DNA of 64,000 nt from Poriferisodalis sp965203655 (GCF_965203655.1 NZ_CBDBDD010000002.1:186001-250000); one strand, 5' to 3'; positions 1 through 8,513 are shown, counted from the stretch's first letter. Translations and numbers: made by a program. The notes: generated by a model from the sequence alone, not told the origin.

Positions 1-105
1 ATCCGCCAGGCCATGGGCATCTCGCCGCGCCACGAGCGGGTCACCTGGCGGCTCATCCGCGGGCGCCGGGAGAACCTGAAGGCCCGGGTGGGCAACAAGA
101 GCTGA
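1..105 (+). CDS. C-terminal end of an unidentified protein (cut by window edge)
   Basis: The first frame is open from base 1 and stops with TGA at 103-105, giving 34 residues of a C-terminus rich in Arg (ends RVGNKS). The composition and codon use match the neighbouring genes, so it is probably a real gene end rather than chance. Too little is visible to assign a family. It reads in the same direction as the SDR gene that follows after a 90 bp gap. Confidence 0.45.
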   Translation: MRQAMGISPRHERVTWRLIRGRRENLKARVGNKS

Positions 106-195
106 ACTACTGCTCCAGCCGACTTGGGTTCCGCAGTTAGGGCATGATCTTGCTCGCTCAACGGCACAAGCTGACTGGCAGCACGGGGAGGGGCG

Positions 196-1059
196 ATGAC
201 TTTGGACACAGCGCCGCATGGAGCGGCGTCATCGGACACAGCGGGACGCATGGCGGGCAAGGTGGCGGTGATCACCGGCGGGGCGTCGGGCATCGGGCGG
301 GCGTGCGGGCTTCGCTTTGCCGCCGAGGGCGCATCGATCGTCGTGGCCGACCTGAACCCTGACCGTGCGGCGAACGTCGTCGAGGAGATCAACGCGCTGG
401 GCCGCGATGCCATCGCCGTGCGGGTGGACACCTCCGACCAGTCCGAGAACGATGCGATGGCCGATGCGGCCGTCGACGCGTTCGGGCGCATCGACGCGTG
501 CGTCGCCGCAGCCGGCATCTCCCATTCGGGCTACGTCAGCCGCGAAATCGAAGAACAGCAGGGCCAGGATCTCTTCGACCGGGGCGACATGTTCTTCATC
601 GACAAGTCGCTCGAATCGTGGCAACGGGTGCTCGACGTCAACCTCACCGGGGTCATGCTCACCAACCAAGCCGTGGCCCGCAAAATGCGCGACAACGGCG
701 GCGGCGCCATCGTCAACATCTCCTCGGTCGCCGGCACCAACGTGCTCAAAGGCAGCTCCGACTACTGCGTATCCAAGGCCGGCGTGTGGATGCTGACCCG
801 CTGCGCGGCGCTGGAGCTGAGCCGCTATGGCATCAGAGTGAACGCCGTCGGGCCCGGATATATCCAGACGTCGATGAGCGGTGCGGTGCTCGGCAACGAG
901 CGGTGGGTGCAGGCACGCGAGCGGGAGACCCCGCTGGGCCGGCTCGGCGTGCCCGACGACATCGCCAACGCCTGCCTGTACCTGTGCAGCGACGACGCCA
1001 GCTTCGTGACCGGCGAGATCATCTTCCCCGACGGCGGCGTCATGGCTGCCGGCCGCTGA
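196..1059 (+). CDS. SDR-family NAD(P)-dependent oxidoreductase
   Basis: This 287-residue protein is a classical short-chain dehydrogenase/reductase with a Rossmann fold. The cofactor motif TGGASGIG lies at residues 27-34, AAAG takes the place of NNAG near 104-107, and the catalytic Ser is in NISS (about 177) with Tyr190 and Lys194 in YCVSK. The C-terminal FxTGExxxxDGG signature is present. The ATG at 196 follows a GGGAGGGG ribosome site; an ATG at 250 would give the more usual SDR N-terminus. Residues 5-16 before that second ATG are encoded by a 35 bp palindromic repeat that also occurs inside the next gene. The substrate cannot be told from sequence. It may be co-transcribed with the hydroxyacid dehydrogenase 47 bp downstream. 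Confidence 0.93.
   Translation: MTLDTAPHGAASSDTAGRMAGKVAVITGGASGIGRACGLRFAAEGASIVVADLNPDRAANVVEEINALGRDAIAVRVDTSDQSENDAMADAAVDAFGRIDACVAAAGISHSGYVSREIEEQQGQDLFDRGDMFFIDKSLESWQRVLDVNLTGVMLTNQAVARKMRDNGGGAIVNISSVAGTNVLKGSSDYCVSKAGVWMLTRCAALELSRYGIRVNAVGPGYIQTSMSGAVLGNERWVQARERETPLGRLGVPDDIANACLYLCSDDASFVTGEIIFPDGGVMAAGR
208..242 (+). repeat. 35 bp palindromic in-frame repeat, copy 1
   Basis: The stretch holds the inverted arms CGCCGC and GCGGCG around a short loop, followed by CATCGGACACAGC. It matches 1596-1630 with only about three mismatches. It is read in the frame that gives TAPHGAASSDTA near the N-terminus of the SDR protein. The stem is kept although the loop differs, as in short palindromic elements that spread into genes. 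Confidence 0.7.
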
Positions 1060-1106
1060 GGAGCCCCGGCGGTGCGCTTCCCGCAGGGCGGCAGGACGGC
1101 GGCGCG

Positions 1107-2057
1107 GTGAGCGTGCGCGTTGCCGTCGAACCGGACTGCTGGCGGCGATCGGTGCTGGCCGAGGCGGTCGAGCGCGGCGGCGGCACGGTCAGCACGCCCG
1201 ACAGCGCGTCGGCACTCGTGTGGGCCGAGCCCACCCAGGCGAACTTGATTGGCGAGGTGGTGGATGCCAACCCTGGAATCCAATGGGTGCAGCTTCCCTA
1301 TGCCGGCATCGAGCCCGTCGTCGATGTCGTGACCACCCGGCCCGCCATCGAGTGGTACTGCGGCAAGGGTGTATACGCCGAGCCCGTTGCAGAGCACGCT
1401 TTGATGCTGGCGCTGGCGGGCATGCGCGGCATGGCGACCTACGCCCGTGCCGGGCGGTGGGAGAAGCCGCAGGGCCGCAATCTGCTCGGCGCCTCAGTGA
1501 CCGTGCTGGGCGGCGGCGGCATCACCGAGTCGCTGCTGCGCCTGCTGGCGCCATTCGAGTGCGACGTGACGGTGGTGCGCAACCGCCCGGGGCTCACAGC
1601 GCCGCATAGTGCGGCGACATCGGACACAGCTGGAGTTTCACGCGTGGTCGGACCAAGCGAGCTGGCACAGGTGCTGCCGGGCACTGATGTGCTGGTGCTG
1701 GCGCTGGCGCTCACGCCGGCCACGACCGGCATCATCGGAGCAGCCGAGCTGGCCGCCTTGCCTGACCATGCTTGGGTCGTGAACGTGGCCCGCGGCGGGC
1801 ACATCGTCACCGACGATCTCGTCGCTGCCCTGCAGGCCGGCCAGATCGGCGGCGCAGCGCTGGACGTCACCGACCCCGAGCCCCTGCCGGACGGCCATCC
1901 CCTGTGGAGCCTGCCGAACTGCCTCATCACGCCCCACATCGGCAACACCCCCGAGATGGGCCTCGTGCTGCTGGCCGAGCGGGTCACCGCCAACGTGGCG
2001 CTGCGGGTTGCGGGCGAGCCGCTGATCGGCCCCGTGTACCTCGACCTGGGCTACTGA
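1107..2057 (+). CDS. D-isomer-specific 2-hydroxyacid dehydrogenase family protein
   Basis: This 316-residue NAD-binding oxidoreductase resembles phosphoglycerate/glyoxylate reductases. The dinucleotide loop is GGGGIT at 135-140, and the family triad is visible as Arg229 (NVARGG), Glu258 (DPEPLP) and His277 (TPHIGN). The GTG at 1107 was chosen because the N-terminal strand VRVAVEP starts there; upstream sequence in this frame is a shadow of the SDR gene. Residues 164-175 (TAPHSAATSDTA) are an insertion encoded by the same palindromic repeat found in the SDR gene, in the same frame, between the nucleotide-binding strands. The substrate is unknown; the pairing with an SDR suggests a small hydroxyacid/ketone pathway. 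Confidence 0.9.
   Translation: MSVRVAVEPDCWRRSVLAEAVERGGGTVSTPDSASALVWAEPTQANLIGEVVDANPGIQWVQLPYAGIEPVVDVVTTRPAIEWYCGKGVYAEPVAEHALMLALAGMRGMATYARAGRWEKPQGRNLLGASVTVLGGGGITESLLRLLAPFECDVTVVRNRPGLTAPHSAATSDTAGVSRVVGPSELAQVLPGTDVLVLALALTPATTGIIGAAELAALPDHAWVVNVARGGHIVTDDLVAALQAGQIGGAALDVTDPEPLPDGHPLWSLPNCLITPHIGNTPEMGLVLLAERVTANVALRVAGEPLIGPVYLDLGY
1596..1630 (+). repeat. 35 bp palindromic in-frame repeat, copy 2
   Basis: This is the second copy of the element at 208-242. The stem is CGCCGCA / TGCGGCG with a three-base loop, followed by CATCGGACACAGC. It encodes TAPHSAATSDTA inside the hydroxyacid dehydrogenase and is read in the same frame as copy 1. The two copies share about 32 of 35 bases. 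Confidence 0.7.
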
Positions 2058-2105
2058 GGCCGCTTCGTCAACGCCCGGCGGGGGCGAGTCGTCGCGTCCG
2101 GTGCT

Positions 2106-4538
2106 TCAACGCAGGGCAGCGTTGTGGGAGTTCTCGACAGCGTCGATGCAGCGTTGACGGATGTCGGCCACTTGCTCGTCGGTGAGCGTGCGGTCGTCGG
2201 CCTGCATCCGCAGGCGATAGGCCAGCGAGCGGGTGCCCGAAGCCAGCTGATCGCCCCGGTAGATGTCAAACAGCTCGACCGAGCGCAGTTCGTCGCCACC
2301 TGCAGCCAGCAGCGTGCTGCACACCTGCGATGCCTGGACGCTGTCGGGGACTGCGAATGCCAGGTCGATGTCGCTGGACGGGTAGGTGGAGACGAGTTGG
2401 TAGGGGCGGTCGGCGGCTTCGGTTGCCGCCGCGAGCAGGGGCTCCACGTTGACTTGGAGCCAGGCGCAGCGTTGTGCGAGGCCATGGCGTTCGCACACCA
2501 CCGGGTCGACCTCGCCCACGACCCCGATGGTCTGCTCGCCGAGCATGACCACCGCTGCGCGAACGGGGTGCATGGCGTCGATGTCGTTCGCGTTCGTGAG
2601 CTCGACATCGAGGCCGAATGCAGTTGCGATCAACTCGGTGAGATGCACTGCGTCGGCCGCTTCGCCGCCAGCCCAGATAATGCCGAGGTGCTCCGTCTCG
2701 GTGGGCAGTACGTCTGCAGCAGCCGTGCCTGTGCCGGTTGGGTCAGCGCCTTTCGGCTGCGGGGGGCCGAACACCACGCCGATCTCGAACAGCGACACGG
2801 TGTCGTTGCGGTGCGAGGAGTTGTACGCCGCTGCGGTGAGCAGGCCGGGGAGCAGCGACGGCCGCATCACGGATTCCTCGCTGGCGAGCGGGTTCAGCAA
2901 CTGCACCGGCTCCACCCCGTCGATGCCCGCACGCCGGAGCGCGTCGGGCGCCAAGAACGGGTTCGGCATCGCCTCGGACAGTCCGGCGCCCACCAGCACC
3001 CGGCGCAGGTCGCGACGCAGGCGCTGCGTCGGGGTGAGGCGGCCAGGCTCCGGCGAGCGGGGCACGGTGCGGCCGAGCCGCCCGTAGCCGTAGTGGCGGG
3101 CCACTTCCTCGGCCACGTCGGTCTCGGTTTCGATGTCTGGACGGAAGCTCGGGATGGTCACCTGCAGCGCTCCGTCGGCGTCGCCGTCAAGCGCCGCGCA
3201 CTGCAAGCCGATCGGGTCGAGCAGGCCGCGCAGCTCATCGGCGCTGAATGGCCTCCCGAGCAGGTGTGTCATGCGAGCGGGGCGAACCGAGACGTGGGTG
3301 GTCTCGGGCAGGTCGCCCCGGCCGTCGAGCCGGCCGCGGCATACCGACACGCCGCCAGGGGTCACCCGGTCCAGCAGCTCGCAGAACCGATCCAATGCGG
3401 TCGGCACGAGCTCATGGTCGGTGCCGCGCTCGAAGCGCATCGAGGCCTCCGAACGCAGGCCCAAGCGCTGGGACGTGCGCGAGATCGACAGGCGATCCCA
3501 CCAGGCCAGCTCGAGCAGCACCGCCGTCGTGCGGTCGCTGATCTCGGTGTTCTCGGCGCCCATCACGCCCGAGATGCCGATGATCCGATCGTCCCGGTCG
3601 ACGATCACGCCGTCGCCCCGGAGCATCTCGCGTTCGGTGCCGTCGAGTGTCACGGCGCGCTCGCCACCAAGGCTGCGCCGCGTTCCGAGGTGACCGTCGG
3701 GCACGAGCGCCAGGTCGTAGGTGTGGTTCGGCGTGCCCAATTCGAGCATGAGGTAGTTGGAGACGTCCACGACAGCGTTGATCGGACGCATCCCGCACAG
3801 CACGAGGCGCAACTGCATCCACAGCGGCGACTGGCCGATGGACACGTCCCGGATGACGCGCACGCCAAACCGACCGCAAAGATCAGCGTCGATGATCTCC
3901 ACCGATGCCACCGTCGAGATGTCCTCGCCGGTCTCGCTGACGGCCGGTTCCCGAATCCGGAACGGGACGCCGAGCCGGGCAGCCAAATCGCGGGCCACGC
4001 CGGCCACCGACATGGCATCAGGACGGTTCGGGTTGACCTCGAGGTCGTACAGCACGTCGCCGGCCAAGCCGAGCTGGTCCATCAGCGGCGCACCGAGCTC
4101 GAGGTTGCCGGGCAGGATCATGATGCCCTCGGCGTCATCGCCCAATCCCAGCTCGGCGGCCGAGCAGCACATCCCCTGCGAGAGCTGGCCGCGCAGCCGG
4201 CGCTCGCCGATCTCCAGCCCGCCGGGCATCGTGGTGCCGACCGTCGCGAGCGGCACGAGATCGCCCTCGGTCATGTTGAACGCGCCGCAGCACACCTGCA
4301 GCGCGCCACCGGTTCCCTCCCCCGTCGCACCTGGCAGTTCCACGTCGACGAGCTGGATGCGGTCGGCCTCGGGATGCGGCCGCAATCCTGCGACACGGGC
4401 AACTAGCACACCGTCGAGCGGTGGCAAAACCCGCATCTCCTCGACAGCCATGCCCAAGTCGCTCAGGTGATCGGCCAGCTCGGCGGGTTCGCCCTCGATG
4501 GGGGCGAACTCGCGCAGCCAGCTCAGCAGCACCTTCAT
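2106..4538 (-). CDS. pheT: Phenylalanyl-tRNA synthetase beta subunit
   Basis: This 810-residue protein is full length for bacterial PheT. It starts with the typical MKVLLSWLREF, followed by the EMAP/tRNA-binding domain (about 40-150), the B3/B4 editing domain (GVMGAENTEI region), the B5 domain (VRPARMTHLLG onwards), a catalytic-like core and a C-terminal ferredoxin-fold anticodon-binding domain (STYPSSDIDLAF to the end). With PheS it forms the alpha2-beta2 enzyme that charges tRNA-Phe in the cytoplasm. It starts 37 bases after pheS and is the last gene of the infC-rpmI-rplT-trmH-pheS-pheT run. It converges on the dehydrogenase gene with only 48 bp between the stops. Confidence 0.98.
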   Translation of the reverse strand: MKVLLSWLREFAPIEGEPAELADHLSDLGMAVEEMRVLPPLDGVLVARVAGLRPHPEADRIQLVDVELPGATGEGTGGALQVCCGAFNMTEGDLVPLATVGTTMPGGLEIGERRLRGQLSQGMCCSAAELGLGDDAEGIMILPGNLELGAPLMDQLGLAGDVLYDLEVNPNRPDAMSVAGVARDLAARLGVPFRIREPAVSETGEDISTVASVEIIDADLCGRFGVRVIRDVSIGQSPLWMQLRLVLCGMRPINAVVDVSNYLMLELGTPNHTYDLALVPDGHLGTRRSLGGERAVTLDGTEREMLRGDGVIVDRDDRIIGISGVMGAENTEISDRTTAVLLELAWWDRLSISRTSQRLGLRSEASMRFERGTDHELVPTALDRFCELLDRVTPGGVSVCRGRLDGRGDLPETTHVSVRPARMTHLLGRPFSADELRGLLDPIGLQCAALDGDADGALQVTIPSFRPDIETETDVAEEVARHYGYGRLGRTVPRSPEPGRLTPTQRLRRDLRRVLVGAGLSEAMPNPFLAPDALRRAGIDGVEPVQLLNPLASEESVMRPSLLPGLLTAAAYNSSHRNDTVSLFEIGVVFGPPQPKGADPTGTGTAAADVLPTETEHLGIIWAGGEAADAVHLTELIATAFGLDVELTNANDIDAMHPVRAAVVMLGEQTIGVVGEVDPVVCERHGLAQRCAWLQVNVEPLLAAATEAADRPYQLVSTYPSSDIDLAFAVPDSVQASQVCSTLLAAGGDELRSVELFDIYRGDQLASGTRSLAYRLRMQADDRTLTDEQVADIRQRCIDAVENSHNAALR

Positions 4539-4575
4539 CGGGGCTGCCCCCCTCGCCAGAACGATTCCGCGAGCA

Positions 4576-5676
4576 TCAGAACTGTCTCAAGAACCTGATG
4601 TCGTTGGTGTACATGTCGCGCAGGTCGTCGATGCCGTGGCGCATCAGGGCCAGTCGGTCGATGCCGAAGCCGAATGCGAACCCGGTCCATTCCTCGAAGT
4701 CGATGCCGCAGTTCGCGAGCACGTTGGGATGCACCATGCCGCAGCCGCCCAGCTCGATCCAGCCGGTGCGCTGGCAGGTCTGGCAGCCTGCGCCTCCGCA
4801 GATCACGCAGGTGATGTCGAACTCCGCCGACGGCTCGGTGAAGGGGAAGTACGAGGGGCGCAGACGTGACGAGATGGCTTTGCCGAAGTACGCCGAGGTG
4901 AACTCCTCCAGCGTCCCCGCAAGGTCGGCGAAGGAGATGCCCCGATCCACCACCAGGCCCTCGATCTGATGGAACACGGGCATGTGGCTGGCATCGGCGG
5001 TGTCGCGCCGGAAGACGCGACCCGGGCAGATCGTGTAGATCGGCGGCGCCCCCGATTCCATGACCCGGATCTGCACCGGGGAGGTGTGGGTGCGCAGCAC
5101 CACGTTGGAGGCCTCGCCGCCCTCGCCGTCGCCCAGCTCGGTGCGCTCGCCCAAGTCCAGATAGAGCGTGTCCCACATGGAGCGGGCGGGGTGCGCAGCG
5201 GGCAGGTTGAGCGCCTCGAAGTTGTACCAGTCGGTCTCCGCCTGCGGACCTTCAGAGACGGTGAACCCCATGCCGACGAACACGTCCTCGAGGCGTTCGG
5301 TGGTCTGGGTGACCAGGTGAAGGTGGCCCCGCCCCGGGCCCGGCGGCGTCTCGGTGAGATCCAGCCACTCCTGCTGGAGCTGGGTGCGGCGCGCTGCGGC
5401 AGCGAGCCCGTCGGCTGCGTTGGCGTGCGCCGTGCGCAGCTCCTGCTGGGCTTCGTTGAGCGCCCGCCCGGCAGCGGCGCGCATCTCGACGGGCAGCGAG
5501 CCGAATCCCTGCTTGATCTGGCCCAGCACCGACTTGCGCCCGAACAGGCCGGATTCGGTCTGGGCCAGCTCGTCGGCGGTGGACGCGGCGGCGATATCAG
5601 CCAGTCCTTGGCTACGTGCAGTGTCGATATCGGCGAGCAGCGTGTCGAGGCCCGCGTCGGCGGCCGGACCGTTCAC
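4576..5676 (-). CDS. pheS: Phenylalanyl-tRNA synthetase alpha subunit
   Basis: This 366-residue protein has the N-terminal coiled-coil region of PheS (about 1-95) followed by a class II synthetase core. Diagnostic stretches are GPQAETDWYNFEALN, RTHTSPVQ, PGRVFRRDTADASH and the motif 3 region FGFGIDRLALMRHGIDDLR. It makes Phe-AMP and transfers Phe to tRNA with PheT. It lies between trmH (34 bp upstream) and pheT (37 bp downstream) on the same strand, the classical order. Confidence 0.98.
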   Translation of the reverse strand: MNGPAADAGLDTLLADIDTARSQGLADIAAASTADELAQTESGLFGRKSVLGQIKQGFGSLPVEMRAAAGRALNEAQQELRTAHANAADGLAAAARRTQLQQEWLDLTETPPGPGRGHLHLVTQTTERLEDVFVGMGFTVSEGPQAETDWYNFEALNLPAAHPARSMWDTLYLDLGERTELGDGEGGEASNVVLRTHTSPVQIRVMESGAPPIYTICPGRVFRRDTADASHMPVFHQIEGLVVDRGISFADLAGTLEEFTSAYFGKAISSRLRPSYFPFTEPSAEFDITCVICGGAGCQTCQRTGWIELGGCGMVHPNVLANCGIDFEEWTGFAFGFGIDRLALMRHGIDDLRDMYTNDIRFLRQF

Positions 5677-5710
5677 GGCAGGCAGGGTACGACGCCGCAG
5701 AGCCGAATGG

Positions 5711-6547
5711 TCAGTGATTTTCTGCCTGCGCCCGCATCGCGTACATCAGCACGGCGGCGGCGACAGCGACGTTGAGCGAGTCGACGGGGTGTTGCATGGG
5801 AATCGCGACGGCGATGTCGGTGCTTGCGACGGCATCGTCGGACGGCCCGTGGGCCTCGTTGCCCACCACGAGCGTCATGCGGTCCGAGCGAGGCAGGTCG
5901 TCCAGCGTCACCTCGCCGTCGGGCGCAGCGCGCACCCGGAGGTGTCCGGCGTGGGCGAGAGCATCGAGCACCTCCGAGGTCGAGTGCCCGCGGCTGACCA
6001 TCGGCCCGAAGGTCAGCCCTGCAGCACCGCGCAGTGCCTTGGGGCTCCACAGATCGGTCGTGCCTTCGGTCGCGATGACGGCTCCGAAGCCTGCGGCCAC
6101 CGCGCTGCGGACCACGGCACCGGCGTTGCCCGGGTCGCGTACTGCTTCGAGCACCACGACCCGCTCCGCGCTCACCGCATCGCTGAGCAGCGCGTCGGCG
6201 AAGCGTGCAATCGCCAGCACGCCTTGGGGGTTCATGGCATCTGCCAAAGGATCGAGCTCATCAGCAGGGACTGGGTGAATCGCGCCGATCCGCTCGGGGT
6301 AGCCAGGGCCGAGCCGGGTTGCATCCGGATGGGCGTCGGGCGTGCTCGCGGGCGCGTAGCGGTCGACCAGCTCAGGGCGGGCGAACACGGCTTCGAGGGT
6401 GGCGCCGCTGGCCAGCGCCCCGTCGACTGCCCTAGGCCCTTCGACGACCGCCAGACCGGTCGCATCGCGCTGGCGCCGGTCGCGCACCAGACGTGACAGC
6501 CGCGACAGCGCGGCCTTGGAGGGCGCTGTTGGCTCGGGAGTGCTCAG
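5711..6547 (-). CDS. TrmH/SpoU-family RNA 2'-O-methyltransferase
   Basis: The protein (about 278 residues) has the N-terminal substrate-binding region (LAVVEGPRAVDGALA) and the C-terminal SPOUT knot: VLEAVRDPGNAGAVVRSA, then VVGNEAHGPSDDAV and IPMQHPVDSLNVAVAAAVLMY. These are the three SpoU motifs with the Asn/Arg and Ser-Leu-Asn residues that bind AdoMet and substrate. It probably 2'-O-methylates rRNA or tRNA. No ATG, GTG or TTG lies early enough to include the conserved N-terminus. The best start is CTG at 6547, which overlaps the rplT stop as CTGA; a GTG at 6487 is a shorter alternative. The gene sits between rplT and pheS. Confidence 0.9.
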   Translation of the reverse strand: MSTPEPTAPSKAALSRLSRLVRDRRQRDATGLAVVEGPRAVDGALASGATLEAVFARPELVDRYAPASTPDAHPDATRLGPGYPERIGAIHPVPADELDPLADAMNPQGVLAIARFADALLSDAVSAERVVVLEAVRDPGNAGAVVRSAVAAGFGAVIATEGTTDLWSPKALRGAAGLTFGPMVSRGHSTSEVLDALAHAGHLRVRAAPDGEVTLDDLPRSDRMTLVVGNEAHGPSDDAVASTDIAVAIPMQHPVDSLNVAVAAAVLMYAMRAQAENH

Positions 6548-6921
6548 GCTGCTGTGTCGGCTGCGCCGCCGAGGGCAGCCTCGGCGCGCTCGGCGATCGC
6601 TGCGAATGCTGCTGGATCGCTCACGGCGAGGTCGGCCAAGTTCTTGCGATCGACGGTGATGCCAGCCACGCCCAGTCCATGCATGAGCCGGCTGTAGGTG
6701 GTGCCGTTTTGGCGTGCCGCAGCGTTGATGCGCTGGATCCACAACCGCCGGAACTCGCCCTTGCGCGCCCTGCGGTCGCGGAACGCGTACTGGCCGCTAT
6801 GCATGAGCTGCTCGTTGGCAGCCCTGAACGACCTGCTCTTGTTGCCGTAGTAACCCTTCGCCTGAGCCAGGGTGGCCTTGCGGCGGGTACGGCTGGCCAC
6901 TGATCGCTTGACTCGTGCCAC
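6544..6921 (-). CDS. rplT: Large-subunit ribosomal protein bL20
   Basis: This 125-residue protein opens with MARVKRSVASRTRRK and contains the bL20 hallmarks AKGYYGNKSRSFRAANEQ, RDRRARKGEFRRLWI and RINAAARQNGTTYS. It is an assembly protein that binds 23S rRNA and in many bacteria also represses the infC-rpmI-rplT mRNA. The C-terminus has an Ala-rich tail beyond the usual 118 or so residues. It lies 43 bp after rpmI, and its stop overlaps the likely CTG start of the methyltransferase gene. Confidence 0.98.
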   Translation of the reverse strand: MARVKRSVASRTRRKATLAQAKGYYGNKSRSFRAANEQLMHSGQYAFRDRRARKGEFRRLWIQRINAAARQNGTTYSRLMHGLGVAGITVDRKNLADLAVSDPAAFAAIAERAEAALGGAADTAA

Positions 6922-6964
6922 GTTGATCCTCCGGTGTTGCTTGGATCGGACCTGGGTGCGGGCC

Positions 6965-7159
6965 TCAGCGGCCCAGCATCCGCTTGACGCGCTTGGCGTC
7001 GGCTGCTGACACGTCGCCTTCCATCGCCAGCTGCCGCTTGCGTTTGGACGACTTCTTCTCGAGCAGGTGGTTGCGGTTGCGCTTGCGCCGAACGAGCTTG
7101 CCGGAACCCGTCGTCTTGAAGCGCTTCTTGGCGCCGCTGTGTGTCTTCATTTTGGGCAT
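6965..7159 (-). CDS. rpmI: Large-subunit ribosomal protein bL35
   Basis: This 64-residue basic protein starts MPKMKTHSGAKKRFK and carries the RKRNRNHLLEKKSSKRKRQL segment, typical of bL35 in length and sequence. It sits between infC and rplT in the conserved operon. A GC-rich hairpin lies in the 104 bp gap between infC and this gene. Confidence 0.98.
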   Translation of the reverse strand: MPKMKTHSGAKKRFKTTGSGKLVRRKRNRNHLLEKKSSKRKRQLAMEGDVSAADAKRVKRMLGR

Positions 7160-7210
7160 GGTGTGCTGCTTTGCTTCTTTGAGGCTGAGTTGGCTTTGCT
7201 GAGCGCGAGC

Positions 7211-7244
7211 CCGACGACCGGGGGGCAGAGCGCCCGCCGGTCGG
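7211..7244 (-). promoter_or_regulatory. GC-rich stem-loop between infC and rpmI
   Basis: On the minus strand the arms CCGACCGG and CCGGTCGTCGG pair with one bulge around an inner CGGGCGC/GCCCCCCG stem. It has no U-tract. It could be an attenuator, an RNA-processing site or an L20 control element; L20 autoregulation of this operon is known elsewhere, but its target cannot be recognised with certainty here. Confidence 0.35.
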
Positions 7245-7263
7245 CAGATCGTCTGGCCGGGAG

Positions 7264-7827
7264 TCAGTCGGCTGGCCGATCGGCTGCCTTGCGACGCTGA
7301 CGAGAGGCGCGATCTGGACTCAGCAACATGGTCATGTTGCGCCCGTCCAGCCTCGGGAACTGGTCGACCTTCCCGATGTCGGCGACTGCCTCGGCGACTC
7401 GCTCGAGAATCTGGCCGCCCAGCTCGGGATGGAATACCTCACGCCCCCGGAACATGACGGTGACCTTGACCTTGTGGCCGTCCTCGAGGAACTTGCAGAT
7501 CTTTGCTGTCTTGGTACCGAAGTCGCCGGTCCCGATCTTGGGCCGGTACTTCATCTCCTTGAGCCCCGTGTGCGTCGCCTTGCGCCGCGATTCCTTCGCC
7601 CGCTGTGCCGCCTCGTACTTGTACTTGCCGTAATCCATGATCCGGCAGACCGGTGGGGCGGCGTTGGGAGCCACCTCGACGAGGTCGAGATCCATATTGC
7701 GGGCGATTTGCAGGGCCTCAGGCAACGACTTGATGCCGATCTGCTCGCCGTCGGGTGCAACCAAGCGGACCTCGCGGACCCTGATGTCCTCGTTGATCCG
7801 GGCGTCACCGTCGCTGGCGCGTGCTAT
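7264..7827 (-). CDS. infC: Translation initiation factor IF-3
   Basis: The IF3 N-domain begins RINEDIRVREVRLVAPDG and continues through PPVCRIMDYGKYKYE. The C-domain has KEMKYRPKIGTGDFGTK, VMFRGREVFHPELG and LDGRNMTMLLSPD. It binds the 30S subunit and polices start-codon choice. No ATG, GTG or TTG in this frame fits the N-terminus; the best start is ATA at 7827, with ATC at 7797 as an alternative. Rare starts (usually AUU) are known for infC and support autoregulation. A short reading frame (GTG 7865, 13 codons, with an AGAGG site) ends in a TAG that overlaps the ATA, so the start may be translationally coupled. TACCCT near 7940 is a possible minus-strand -10 box. Confidence 0.93.
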   Translation of the reverse strand: MARASDGDARINEDIRVREVRLVAPDGEQIGIKSLPEALQIARNMDLDLVEVAPNAAPPVCRIMDYGKYKYEAAQRAKESRRKATHTGLKEMKYRPKIGTGDFGTKTAKICKFLEDGHKVKVTVMFRGREVFHPELGGQILERVAEAVADIGKVDQFPRLDGRNMTMLLSPDRASRQRRKAADRPAD

Positions 7828-8009
7828 GGCCGTACTCGCTTGTCCAAAGGACGCTCCTCGTCCACGCGGCGTCCTCTTGCGAGCCCGGTACCGAGACTCG
7901 CCCTTGAGCGGCTCGGTGGGGGCATGACCCCGCTTGTTCCAGTTGTAGGGGCCGTAGGGTAACAGCGCAGGCCATATGCAGCACTGCGAGACAGCCAGAG
8001 AGGTCGCCG

Positions 8010-8513
8010 ATGAGCACGTTGTGGACACCGGGGGGTGAGCACCGGGTGCCTCGCGAGAGCACCGACGAGCCGCCGAGCGGTCCTCCTCCCCCGGCCGACG
8101 GAGGAGGCGCATACGGCCCGGCCGACGACGGGGAGGGCGGTGCCTTCGCCGGCGAACTCGATATCGACCCCGAGACCGGGCTCCCGATCGATCCGCGTAC
8201 GGGCGAGCCGTTCGATCCCGAAGAGCTCGCCGCGATGCAGGAGCAGCTGCGCGAAGCCCAGGAACAGCTCGTCTCGGTGCCTGCGGCCGAGATCGTGCAG
8301 AACCACATGATGGGGTTGTTCGAGCTTGCGGCATTGCATCTGCGGCGTGACCCTCCCGATCTTGCTGAGGCACGTCTCCCGATCGACGCCCTGGGCCTGC
8401 TGGTGGACAACCTCGCCGACCAACTGCCGGCCGGCGACACGCTGCAAGGTGCGCTGCAGCAGATTCGCCTCGCCTACGTCGAGATCCACAAGCGCCAGAC
8501 AGCAGGCGAATAG
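8010..8513 (+). CDS. DUF1844-like conserved protein
   Basis: This 167-residue protein has a disordered, Pro/Gly/Asp-rich first half (to about residue 75). A conserved helical C-terminal region follows: VPAAEIVQNHMMGLFELAALHL and then EARLPIDALGLLVDNLADQL. This matches the DUF1844 pattern found next to infC in actinobacteria, whose molecular role is unknown. It is divergent from infC (about 180 bp between starts) and 105 bp upstream of hisG. Confidence 0.75.
   Translation: MSTLWTPGGEHRVPRESTDEPPSGPPPPADGGGAYGPADDGEGGAFAGELDIDPETGLPIDPRTGEPFDPEELAAMQEQLREAQEQLVSVPAAEIVQNHMMGLFELAALHLRRDPPDLAEARLPIDALGLLVDNLADQLPAGDTLQGALQQIRLAYVEIHKRQTAGE

Noticed and set aside
2058..2105. Terminator between the convergent dehydrogenase and pheT genes
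   Set aside because: Only a weak GC-rich inverted segment is present, with no clear stem or U-tract.
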